From Magnetofaba australis IT-1 (GTDB taxonomy: Bacteria > Pseudomonadota > Magnetococcia > Magnetococcales > Magnetococcaceae): a stretch of 64,000 bases of DNA. The stretch covers positions 728,300 through 792,299 of the forward strand of contig NZ_LVJN01000020.1 in the NCBI RefSeq assembly GCF_002109495.1, given 5' to 3'. Position numbers and translations under genes: made by a program. The first letter of the stretch is position 1, and the number at the start of each line of letters is the position of its first letter. The notes beneath the pieces are model-generated. The model searched no databases. It saw nothing but the letters and a program-made list of their open reading frames with translations, and was not told where the DNA came from. Shown in pieces: positions 9,891-17,094 of this stretch.

Positions 9891-10490
9891 CTAACTGGGT
9901 TGGGTGGCCAGCATGGCCGGGCGCTGGGCGTATTCGGCAAACCAGGGCGTCAGGCGCGGCGCGTGGCTGCGCCAGTTCAGATCGGGCAGGCGGAAGTCCA
10001 GATAGCCCAGGGCGCAGCCCACCGCGATCTGATCCACGCGACCGCCCTGGCCGATGGCTTCGGCGTCGCGCTCCAGCACCGCCACGCCGCGGGCGATGGC
10101 GTCGGACCAGCGCGCCATCCACAGCGTCGACTGCTCGGCGTCGGGGCGCTTGCGCTCCATCACCAGCAGGAACGCCGCCTCCATCAGACCGTCAGCCAGG
10201 GATTGGCGTTTGTGGCGCTCCCAGTGGGGCTTGCCGTGTCCGGCCCACAGTCCGCGATCACCGCTGAAATTGTCCAGCCAGGCGCAGATGAGCGGGCTGT
10301 CGTAGATCGCCTGATTATCGTCGGTGATCAGGCACGGCACTTTGCCCAGCGGATTGGATTGCAGTAGCGCCGCCGGGTTGTCCAGGGCGTTCATGACGAT
10401 CACCTCGGTCTGTTCCAGTAGGCCGCGCTCAAACAGGGTGATGACGACTTTGCGGCCAAACGGCGAGGTGGGCGAGGTGTAGAGCTGCAT
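9891..10490 (-). CDS. Glutathione S-transferase family protein
   Basis: 199 residues. The N-terminal thioredoxin-like domain (MQLYTSPTSPFGRKVVITLF, then NPLGKVPCLITDDNQAIYDS, where the VP and the later acidic-Ser pair bind glutathione) and the all-helical C-terminal domain are both present. It resembles the short YibF-type bacterial GSTs that conjugate or reduce small electrophiles with glutathione; the actual substrate cannot be told. The ATG used has GGGGAG eight bases upstream; an in-frame ATG 15 codons earlier gives a non-homologous leader. It is a single gene with its own terminator, convergent with nothing and divergent from the gene at 10748. Confidence 0.85.
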   Translation of the reverse strand: MQLYTSPTSPFGRKVVITLFERGLLEQTEVIVMNALDNPAALLQSNPLGKVPCLITDDNQAIYDSPLICAWLDNFSGDRGLWAGHGKPHWERHKRQSLADGLMEAAFLLVMERKRPDAEQSTLWMARWSDAIARGVAVLERDAEAIGQGGRVDQIAVGCALGYLDFRLPDLNWRSHAPRLTPWFAEYAQRPAMLATQPS

Positions 10491-10747
10491 GACAAACTCC
10501 CCGGATTGTCGGCAATGAAAATGGCTTATGGGCATACGGGTTGCAATAAAATCAGCACCCTGGCGAATTGTGCGCCCTGTTCTGTGCGGTTGCCGTGAGC
10601 AGGGTCAAATAAAAATGACGGTCAGATGTCAAAACAGGCGCAGTGTGTCGCTTGTCTTTGACGTTTGCTCTGTGCGCGCTGTCGACCCGAACAGGGAGAA
10701 TGCCGGGAACGCGGTCTCAGGGCCAGGGCAAAAGGAGTATGGGAATC

Positions 10748-11662
10748 ATGAATCTTGATGAGTTGGATAGCGACAGGCCGTTATCGCGACGGGAACGCTG
10801 GTCGCGCATGATGGAGGAGCAGGGGCGCCGCGTGCAGCGCTGGGTGACCATTGGCGTCCTGCTGATTTTGCCGGTGGCGTTCTGGCTGATCTTCATTGCG
10901 CGGGAGAAGGGCTTCGAGTCTGGCAGCATGTTCAAACGCGAGCGCGCCGCCGCCGAGTGGAAAGCCAAGGGCGAAAGCGGGCAGAAGGCCGCCGCGGCGG
11001 CCAAGGCCAGCGGCAGTGGTGAGGTGGGGAAAAGCGCTGGAGGCTCGTTGTTGGGCGGCATTATTGGTGGGGATGAGGGGGCGCCGCTGGATCCGCCCAA
11101 ACGCCCGGCGCCGGAGCGTTACGTCTCCACCCAGGAGATGGAGCGGGCCACGCGCATGCAGAAGGCCGCGCCGCCCGCGCCGCCGCCACAAGCGGAAAAA
11201 CAGCAGCAGGAGGCTCCCAAGCCGCCAGCAGAGCCCCGTGTTGGGGCGGAGCGTCCAGCGCAGTCGGTGGCGCTCAAAGCGTTGGATGATCAGGGTAACG
11301 CCGTGCAGGTCACCGTCGAGACCAACGGGCCGGTGGCGGTGGGGAATTTCCGTTTGGGCGGCAGTGTGCTGGGGCATCGGCGGCTGCAGGGCGATCTGGT
11401 CAACTGGGCCGAGCAGACCTTGGAGAGCGCACGGGTGGAGCTGGATTTCCTTGACCGCAACGGCCACATTCTGGCGCGCAGGCAACTGGACCCTCTGGTG
11501 ATCGCTGGGGGGGTGTTCGGCGATCAGGTCAAACCGCTGGAGGCGGGGATGTCGCGGGTGTTTGGTTTGGATGCGCGGGATCTGCCTTCAGCCTGGAAAG
11601 GGGCGGTGCGCGCCCGCGTGCTGACCTACACGTTGGCCGGGCGGGAGGCGGCGACGCCGTAG
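10748..11662 (+). CDS. Membrane-anchored protein of unknown function
   Basis: 304 residues from the ATG at 10748 (AAGGAG 10 bases upstream; another ATG at 10739 is too close to it). The cytoplasmic basic segment (LSRRERWSRMMEEQGRRVQR) precedes one transmembrane helix (about 35-55, WVTIGVLLILPVAFWLIFIA). Then comes an Ala/Pro/Gln-rich linker and a C-terminal beta-type domain (about 180-300) with FRLGGSVLGHRRLQ, LDFLDRNGHILARRQLDPL. The last domain recalls the extracytoplasmic FxLYD/DUF3426-type folds, where a duplexed beta sandwich follows a single helix, but I cannot confirm it. It is monocistronic as far as can be seen. Confidence 0.7.
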   Translation: MNLDELDSDRPLSRRERWSRMMEEQGRRVQRWVTIGVLLILPVAFWLIFIAREKGFESGSMFKRERAAAEWKAKGESGQKAAAAAKASGSGEVGKSAGGSLLGGIIGGDEGAPLDPPKRPAPERYVSTQEMERATRMQKAAPPAPPPQAEKQQQEAPKPPAEPRVGAERPAQSVALKALDDQGNAVQVTVETNGPVAVGNFRLGGSVLGHRRLQGDLVNWAEQTLESARVELDFLDRNGHILARRQLDPLVIAGGVFGDQVKPLEAGMSRVFGLDARDLPSAWKGAVRARVLTYTLAGREAATP

Positions 11663-11703
11663 CGTCGCCCCGCTTGCGTCAGAGTCGCCCCGGTTGCGTC
11701 GGA

Positions 11704-12015
11704 TCAGGACGATTGTGAGCCGACATTGCGGCGCGCGCGCTCGATGGCCAGTTGCGCCGCCATCTGGCCGCCGCGCAGCGAGAGGCCCCGGTTCAGGCTC
11801 TCGCCGCTCATCCGCATCAATCCCAGGGAGAGGCGGTGGGGGTTCTCTGAGAGCGCCAGCAATCCTTGAATCAGCGCATCCAGGTACTCCAGCGCATAGG
11901 CGTCGGCCGCCTGCTCGCCAATGCGATCGCGCAGGGTGAGGATCTCATCGAGTGTGGCGATGGCGTGCTCCTGGGCGGCGGAGCGTTGGGTTGCGGTGTT
12001 GTCGCTGGGCTCCAT
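11704..12015 (-). CDS. Small helical protein of unknown function
   Basis: 103 residues from an ATG with AGGAGAG seven bases upstream; a longer reading (to 12117) would add a basic leader without support. The protein is almost all predicted helix (EHAIATLDEILTLRDRIGEQ, then LEYLDALIQGLLALSENPHR), with an amphipathic C-terminus (GGQMAAQLAIERARRNVG). No membrane segment and no recognised family. It is convergent with the preceding plus-strand gene (41-bp gap). Confidence 0.55.
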   Translation of the reverse strand: MEPSDNTATQRSAAQEHAIATLDEILTLRDRIGEQAADAYALEYLDALIQGLLALSENPHRLSLGLMRMSGESLNRGLSLRGGQMAAQLAIERARRNVGSQSS

Positions 12016-12236
12016 GGGCGTCTCTCCTGGTTGAGTGGTGCGCGTGAATGTCGGGCCGTTGGCGTGTTGCTCCGAGGCCCGCTCAGCAGGATCGGTCGCT
12101 TTGCGCGTGCGGCGCAACCTTCTGTGTTGTGAGTCGCCGCTACGCGAAATCGTTCATTCATCGTGACCTTTCCCACTCTCTATAGTCACCGCAATTCAGA
12201 ATTGCACAGGCTCCTCAATGTTTGTGTGACACAGGT

Positions 12237-12312
12237 AAAGCTTGCGCTGACTATTGGCCTCCGGCTGGCCGGAGGCGGGATTCTTAAGAGTCTGTGACCC
12301 TTAAGCGGGTGT
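12237..12312 (-). repeat. Palindrome cassette, left part (interrupted by IS110 copy 1)
   Basis: Starts with the conserved linker CTTGCGCTGACTAT, then stem GCCTCCGGC/GCCGGAGGC, linker GGCGGGATTC, stem CTTAAGAGTC/GACCCTTAAG, and GCGGGTGT, where IS110 interrupts it. The rest of the same cassette continues at 13750 beyond the element. Confidence 0.8.
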
Positions 12313-12402
12313 AATGGAATGGTCCGCTCCGCTACCCAAACGGCCTCGCAATGGGCCAAGATGGTGGTGTGTTTTTCCATCTCAACGGAGTCGGAGCGGA
12401 CC

Positions 12403-13446
12403 ATGAGCAATCATATCGAAAACGGACAGGTACGGGTACTGGGTATTGATCTGGGCAAGAGCGTGTTTCAGTTGCATGGCGTCGATGCGCGCGGCAAGAG
12501 CGTTCTGAAACAGCGCTTGAAACGAGATAAGTTACTGGAGTTCATGGCGCAACTGCCGCCGTGCCTGGTGGGGATGGAAGCCAGTAGCGGCGCCCACCAT
12601 TGGGCGCGGAAATTTCAGGGATATGGGCATGAGACGCGTCTGATGGCGCCGCAATATGTGAAGCCCTACGTCAAGCGGCACAAGAACGACAGCGTGGACG
12701 CCGAAGCGATTTGCGAAGCGGTCCAGCGGCCCAACATGCGCTTTGTGGGGATCAAAAGCGTTGCCCAGCAAGAGATATTGGCGCTGCATCGGATACGCAG
12801 TTTGGCGGTGAAGAACCGCACGGCGTTGGTGAATCAGATTCGGGGACTGCTGGCAGAGTATGGGATCGTATTTCCCAAGAGCATTAAGCAGGCGCGACGA
12901 GCGATTGTGCTGATTTTGAGTGATGAGAGTCTGGAATTGAGTCCGCTGTTTTTGCGCTTGCTGGAGGAGGAGTGTGAGGAGTTGACGCGTCTGGATGAGC
13001 GCATAGCGATGTATGACAATGAGATTGAGGCGCTGGCCAAGGCGGATCCACAGTGTCGGCTACTGATGACGATCCCGGGAGTGGGGCCAATCACGGCGAC
13101 GGCGCTGTTGGCGTCGGTGGGGGATGTGCGGGCGTTTAAGAATGGCCGAGAGCTGTCGGCGTGGATAGGGTTGGTTCCCAATCAGCACTCCACAGGGGGC
13201 AAGGCGTGGCTGACGGGGATCAGCAAGCGTGGCAATGGTTATCTTCGCACCTTGTTGATTCATGGCGCGCGGGCGGTGTTGCGTGTAGCGGAGAAAAAGC
13301 CGGACCGCCGCAGCCGGTGGGTGGTGTCGGTGTCGGAACGCCGCGGCGCGAATAAAGCGGTGGTGGCGCTGGCCAACCGCATGGCGCGCAGCGCATGGGC
13401 GATGCTGGTGAAGCAGGAGGCCTATCAGGTCAGAGCCACTGTGTAG
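12403..13446 (+). CDS. IS110-family transposase, copy 1
   Basis: 347 residues. IS110 transposases are DEDD (RuvC-like) recombinases guided by an element-encoded RNA. The N-terminal RuvC-like domain shows VLGIDLGKSVFQLHG (first D), CLVGMEASSGAHHW (E) and KNDSVDAEAICEA (paired D). The C-terminal Transposase_20 domain shows MTIPGVGPITATALLASVGD, then GRELSAWIGLVPNQHSTGGK and the segment YLRTLLIHGARA with the catalytic serine region. The linker coiled coil (about 200-240; LELSPLFLRLLEEE) differs markedly from copies 2 and 3, while the rest is nearly identical. The start is the ATG shared by all three copies. The frame is intact. Confidence 0.93.
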   Translation: MSNHIENGQVRVLGIDLGKSVFQLHGVDARGKSVLKQRLKRDKLLEFMAQLPPCLVGMEASSGAHHWARKFQGYGHETRLMAPQYVKPYVKRHKNDSVDAEAICEAVQRPNMRFVGIKSVAQQEILALHRIRSLAVKNRTALVNQIRGLLAEYGIVFPKSIKQARRAIVLILSDESLELSPLFLRLLEEECEELTRLDERIAMYDNEIEALAKADPQCRLLMTIPGVGPITATALLASVGDVRAFKNGRELSAWIGLVPNQHSTGGKAWLTGISKRGNGYLRTLLIHGARAVLRVAEKKPDRRSRWVVSVSERRGANKAVVALANRMARSAWAMLVKQEAYQVRATV

Positions 13447-13749
13447 AGAGAGTGCAATACAACTCTAAAAGAAAAACAGGCCGATAAGGAAAGAACAAGA
13501 GATCCCACCAGCCAGGTTGCGAGAGAGAGTCGAGATTGATGGCGTGAAACGGCATAGCCCTGCGTGGCCAAAAACCTGTTCTGCCCAAGGGCCCATAGAG
13601 GTCGAGGGTGTGTTGAGGAGGGCCACGCGCAAATTCCATCAGGGCCAGAGGGCGACAAGCCCCTCATCAACAGGCCGGATACATGGGCGCAACTAAGCCT
13701 CACACATCAATGGATATTTTCTCTTGCTGTGGCGGAGCGGACCATACAT
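13447..13749 (+). ncRNA. Candidate guide (bridge/seek) RNA region of IS110 copy 1
   Basis: About 300 bp without coding potential, highly conserved in all three copies. In the IS1111 subgroup the guide RNA is encoded here, between transposase stop and right end (known from work on IS110/IS1111). Here ATACATGGGCG (13679-13689) repeats exactly the element/target right junction (13744-13754), and GGGTGTG (13606-13612) matches the left target GCGGGTGTGGG. RNA ends and fold are not determined. Confidence 0.55.
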
Positions 13750-13812
13750 GGGCGGAGCCCACGGTGTAGCTGTTGATCTTGGGAGCTCGAGGGCAGAGCC
13801 CTCGATATCTTC
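13750..13812 (-). repeat. Palindrome cassette, right part (after IS110 copy 1)
   Basis: Continuation of the cassette started at 12237: stem GGGC-GGA-GCCC, linker ACGGTGTAGCTGTTGATC, stem GAGGGC-AGA-GCCCTC and the conserved end CGATATCTTC. Confidence 0.8.
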
Positions 13813-14147
13813 TCGCTTCAAATGTCTAATTCTCTTCTGCGGCGACTATATCATCCGTTTTTACTCGGCTGTTTTGTCTCCTCACGGCCGCCAAAGCGCG
13901 TTTTCGTTCTTCTTCGCATACAGATTGCGGCTCGCTCTTTGGGCGGAGAACGCCATCGCTTCTAGCGCCCGCGCATGGGAAGCCGCCTCCGGGTTCGCAC
14001 GCTCTGCCTCGGCGGCGGCGCAATTTTGTGGTAACGTTGCCGCAATCCCGCGTCTTAAGTGCTGTTTGCTGTGTGTGTGAACAGCAGTATTGTCGCCTCT
14101 GTTTGGGGTGGCCATGCGCGCGCGAACACCGGCATGCAGGAGATGAG
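13813..14147. other. Intergenic, no gene seen
   Basis: No frame here has family-like character on either strand. The only structure noted is a short repeat CTGTTTGC...GTGTGAACAG near 14062-14088, shortly before the Maf gene. Confidence 0.45.
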
Positions 14148-14747
14148 ATGACCCGTTTGGCGCTGGCCTCCACCTCGCCCTATCGCAAGGAGCTGCTGAC
14201 GCGTCTGGGGCTGCCGTTCGAGACCGCCGCGCCGGATGTGGACGAGAGCGCCAAGCCGGGCGAGACCGCTTTATCACTGGTGTTGCGTCTCTCCGAGGCC
14301 AAGGCGCGGGCGGTGGCGCCGCAATTCCCCGGCGCCTGGATCATCGGCTCTGACCAAGTGGCGGTGCTGGACGGCGCTATCGTCGGCAAACCGGGGAATC
14401 GCGACGGCGCCATGGCGCAGTTGCGCGCAGCCTCGGGGCGGCGGCTGCCGTTCCACACCGGCCTGTGTCTGCTCTCGCCCGATGGGCGGGCGCAGGTGGA
14501 AGCGGTGGATTTCGCCGTGGTGTTCCGCTCCCTCAGCGAAGCGGAGATCGCCAACTATGTTGACCGCGATCAGCCCTATGGCTGCGCGGGGAGTTTTAAG
14601 TCCGAGGGGCTGGGGATCACGCTCTTCTCCGCCATGGAAGGGAGCGACCCCACCTCCCTGCTGGGACTGCCGCTGATCCGTTTGACGCAACTGTTGATTG
14701 CGTGCGGAGTGTCGCCGTTGGATGCGGCGAATCTGCGCGTTGAATAG
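14148..14747 (+). CDS. maf: Maf-like nucleoside triphosphate pyrophosphatase
   Basis: 199 residues. Maf enzymes hydrolyse non-canonical or modified nucleoside triphosphates to monophosphates (house-cleaning). The N-terminal signature LALASTSPYRKELLTRLGLP carries the S-x-x-R loop; PDVDE, the GSDQVAVLDG block with its catalytic Asp, and GKPGN are all present. The PDVDE and SDQV style resembles the YceF subgroup (active on 7-methyl-GTP), though substrate cannot be fixed by eye. The ATG is preceded by AGGAG at a five-base distance. A sulfurtransferase gene follows 61 bp on, in the same direction. Confidence 0.93.
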   Translation: MTRLALASTSPYRKELLTRLGLPFETAAPDVDESAKPGETALSLVLRLSEAKARAVAPQFPGAWIIGSDQVAVLDGAIVGKPGNRDGAMAQLRAASGRRLPFHTGLCLLSPDGRAQVEAVDFAVVFRSLSEAEIANYVDRDQPYGCAGSFKSEGLGITLFSAMEGSDPTSLLGLPLIRLTQLLIACGVSPLDAANLRVE

Positions 14748-14808
14748 GATCCAACCTTAACCGAACCGCGTGCGGCGCCCTGCAGCCGCACGCTTGCTGG
14801 AGCCGCAT

Positions 14809-15654
14809 ATGTCGCAACCTCTGAGCGATCTTCCCACCGGTCTTTTCGTCAGCCCCGACTGGCTGCAACAGAACCTCGACGCCGATGGCCTGTGCATCGT
14901 GCAGGTGGGCGGTGAGAACTTCTATCCGCGCATGCACATCCCCGGCGCGCATCTGGTGATGTATATGGAGATCGTCGCCAGTGTGGAGGGGGTGCCCGGC
15001 ATGCTGCCGTCGCCGGATATGTTGCACCCGACCCTCAGCCGTCTGGGCATTACCCCGGAGACTCTGGTGGTGGCCTATGACGCCACCGGCGGCCTGGATG
15101 CGGCGCGCTTTCTGTGGACCCTGGCCTGTATGGGGCATGAGAAGTTCGTCACCCTCGATGGCGGTCTGGGCGCGTGGTATCAGGAGCAGCGCCCCATGGA
15201 TGGCGAGGCCCCCAAAGAGGCCCCGGGCATGTTCTCCTCCAGCCCCACCGGACGCTACTACGCCGAGATGGAGGATGTGCGCGCCATTGCTGACGGTGAG
15301 GCCGAAGGGTTCCTCATCGACACCCGCAGCGACAACGAATACCTGGGCCAGACCCTGGGCCCGGTGCGGGGGCATGTGGCTGGGGCGGTGCATATGGATT
15401 GGATCAGCAACCTCAAGGGCCCGCAGAACCCGTACATCCAGGATGACGAATCCCTCAAGGCGCGTTTCGCCGCCATCGGTCTGAGCGATACGGCGACGCC
15501 GGTGACGGTCTACTGTCACACCGCCCACCGCGCGGCGCACACGTGGCTGCTGCTGCGCCACCTGGGGTTTGACAACGTCAAACTCTATGATGGCTCCATG
15601 GCCGAGTGGGGCATGCGTCGGCAGCCCACCGTGCGCGGCGCTGAGCCGCGCTAA
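14809..15654 (+). CDS. Tandem-rhodanese sulfurtransferase
   Basis: 281 residues, two rhodanese domains as in thiosulfate or 3-mercaptopyruvate sulfurtransferases, which move a sulfane sulfur to cyanide or thiol acceptors through a persulfide. Domain 1 (about 15-140) has IPGAHLVMYMEI and lacks the active Cys; domain 2 (about 160-275) has FLIDTRSDNEYLG and the active loop CHTAHRAAHTWLLL with the catalytic cysteine. The CHTAHR loop is closer to thiosulfate-type (basic residue) than to the CG(S/T)G MST type. ATG chosen for TGGAG ten bases upstream; an upstream in-frame start is unsupported. Confidence 0.9.
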   Translation: MSQPLSDLPTGLFVSPDWLQQNLDADGLCIVQVGGENFYPRMHIPGAHLVMYMEIVASVEGVPGMLPSPDMLHPTLSRLGITPETLVVAYDATGGLDAARFLWTLACMGHEKFVTLDGGLGAWYQEQRPMDGEAPKEAPGMFSSSPTGRYYAEMEDVRAIADGEAEGFLIDTRSDNEYLGQTLGPVRGHVAGAVHMDWISNLKGPQNPYIQDDESLKARFAAIGLSDTATPVTVYCHTAHRAAHTWLLLRHLGFDNVKLYDGSMAEWGMRRQPTVRGAEPR

Positions 15655-15717
15655 GATGCGGCTGGCGGCGTAACGTTCTCCCTTTGGCGCGACTACTGAT
15701 TTCGAGGCTTTGGCTCC

Positions 15718-17067
15718 ATGTTCGACTCCTTATCCGACCGGCTTGACGGCGTATTCAAAAAACTGCGTGGTCGCGGCCATCTGACCGAGGACAACATCAA
15801 AGAGGCGCTGCGCGACGTGCGCGTGGCGCTGCTGGAGGCCGACGTCAGTCTGCCGGTGGTCAAATCCTTCATCGCCTCTGTCAAGGAGAAGGCGGTGGGG
15901 GTGTCGGTGACCAAGTCGGTCACCCCCGGCCAGCAGATGATCAAGGTGGTGCACGACGAGTTGGTCGAGCTGATGGGCGCGGTCAACGAGTCGCTCAATC
16001 TGGCCGCGCAGCCGCCAGCGGTGGTGCTGATGGCCGGTCTGCAGGGCAGCGGTAAGACCACCACCACCGGCAAACTGGCCAAACGTCTGGCCGAGCGCGA
16101 AGGCAAGAGGGTGTTGGTGGCGTCGCTGGACGTCTATCGCCCCGCCGCCATGGACCAGTTGCGCAGCGTCGCCGAGCAGGCTGGGGTGGCGTGTTTGGAC
16201 GCCTCGCCCGATGAGAAGCCCCAGGTCATCGCCCAGCGCGCGCTGGAGGCGGCGCGCAAGAGCGGCGCGGACGTGCTGTTCCTGGACACCGCCGGGCGTC
16301 TGCACATCGACGAGACCTTGATGGATGAGTTGGTGGAGATCAAATCCATCGCCAACCCCGTCGAGATCCTCTTCGTGGCCGACTCCATGACCGGTCAGGA
16401 TGCGGTCAATGTGGCGCAGAGCTTCAATGAGCGACTCGACGTCACCGGCGTGGTGCTGACCAAGACCGATGGCGACGCCCGCGGCGGCGCCGCGCTGGCG
16501 ATTCGCCACGTCACCGGCAAGCCGATCAAATTCCTCGGCGTCTCCGAAAAGCTCGACGGCATCGAGCCGTTCCACCCGGACCGCGTGGCCTCGCGCATCC
16601 TCGGCATGGGCGATGTGCTCACCCTGGTCGAGACCGCCATGGAGAAGGTGGATCTCGAAGAGAGCGCCAAACTCCAAGAGAAGCTGTTTAAGAGCAAAGG
16701 CTTCACCCTGGAGGATTTCCTCAGCCAGATGCAGCAGGTGAAGAAGATGGGCTCCATGAGCGAGCTGGTGGAGATGATTCCCGGCGTCAAGCAGGCGATG
16801 AAGGGCAAGGACGTCAATCTGGATGACGGGCAGATCAAGCGGGTGGAGGCGATCATTCTCTCCATGACCAAAGAGGAGCGACGCAAGCATCAGATTCTCA
16901 ACGCTTCGCGCAAACGCCGCATCGCCAACGGCGCCGGGGTGCAGGTCTCCGATGTCAACAAGCTGCTCAAGCAGTTCGCCATGACGCAGAAGATGATGAA
17001 GCGGTTTGGCAAATTGGGCAAAAAGGGCTTTATGCGCGGCGGCGGTCTGCCGGGCCTGCCTTTCTAA
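15718..17067 (+). CDS. ffh: Signal recognition particle protein Ffh
   Basis: 449 residues. Ffh (SRP54) binds signal sequences on nascent membrane proteins and, with 4.5S RNA and FtsY, directs them to the translocon. N domain (1-95), G domain with G1 GLQGSGKTTTTGKLAKRL, DTAGRLHIDE and TKTDGDARGG, and a Met-rich M domain (about 300-449: LSQMQQVKKMGSMSELVEMI, then MTQKMMKRFG) for signal peptide and RNA. The C-terminus FMRGGGLPGLPF is typical of alphaproteobacteria-like forms. The 4.5S RNA gene is not in this stretch. It lies upstream of the cyclase gene with 27 bp between. Confidence 0.98.
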   Translation: MFDSLSDRLDGVFKKLRGRGHLTEDNIKEALRDVRVALLEADVSLPVVKSFIASVKEKAVGVSVTKSVTPGQQMIKVVHDELVELMGAVNESLNLAAQPPAVVLMAGLQGSGKTTTTGKLAKRLAEREGKRVLVASLDVYRPAAMDQLRSVAEQAGVACLDASPDEKPQVIAQRALEAARKSGADVLFLDTAGRLHIDETLMDELVEIKSIANPVEILFVADSMTGQDAVNVAQSFNERLDVTGVVLTKTDGDARGGAALAIRHVTGKPIKFLGVSEKLDGIEPFHPDRVASRILGMGDVLTLVETAMEKVDLEESAKLQEKLFKSKGFTLEDFLSQMQQVKKMGSMSELVEMIPGVKQAMKGKDVNLDDGQIKRVEAIILSMTKEERRKHQILNASRKRRIANGAGVQVSDVNKLLKQFAMTQKMMKRFGKLGKKGFMRGGGLPGLPF

Positions 17068-17094
17068 GATGCTTGGCGATTAGGCGGAAGCGCT

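Larger units (their letters stand above)
12313..13749 (+). mobile_element. IS110/IS1111-family insertion sequence, copy 1
   Basis: 1437 bp. Inner inverted repeats ATGGTCCGCTCCGC (12319-12332) and its complement (13732-13745) lie 6 and 4 bp from the two edges, the subterminal-repeat arrangement of the IS1111 subgroup. One transposase gene leaves only about 90 bp on its 5' side and about 300 bp of non-coding DNA on its 3' side. The edges are defined by comparing interrupted and uninterrupted palindrome cassettes: the site GCGGGTGT^GGGC is split exactly. No target duplication is evident. Confidence 0.9.

Noticed and set aside
13826-14277. Minus-strand frames in the gap before maf
   Set aside because: Compositionally odd, overlapping the maf start, and lacking ribosome sites; no family resemblance.
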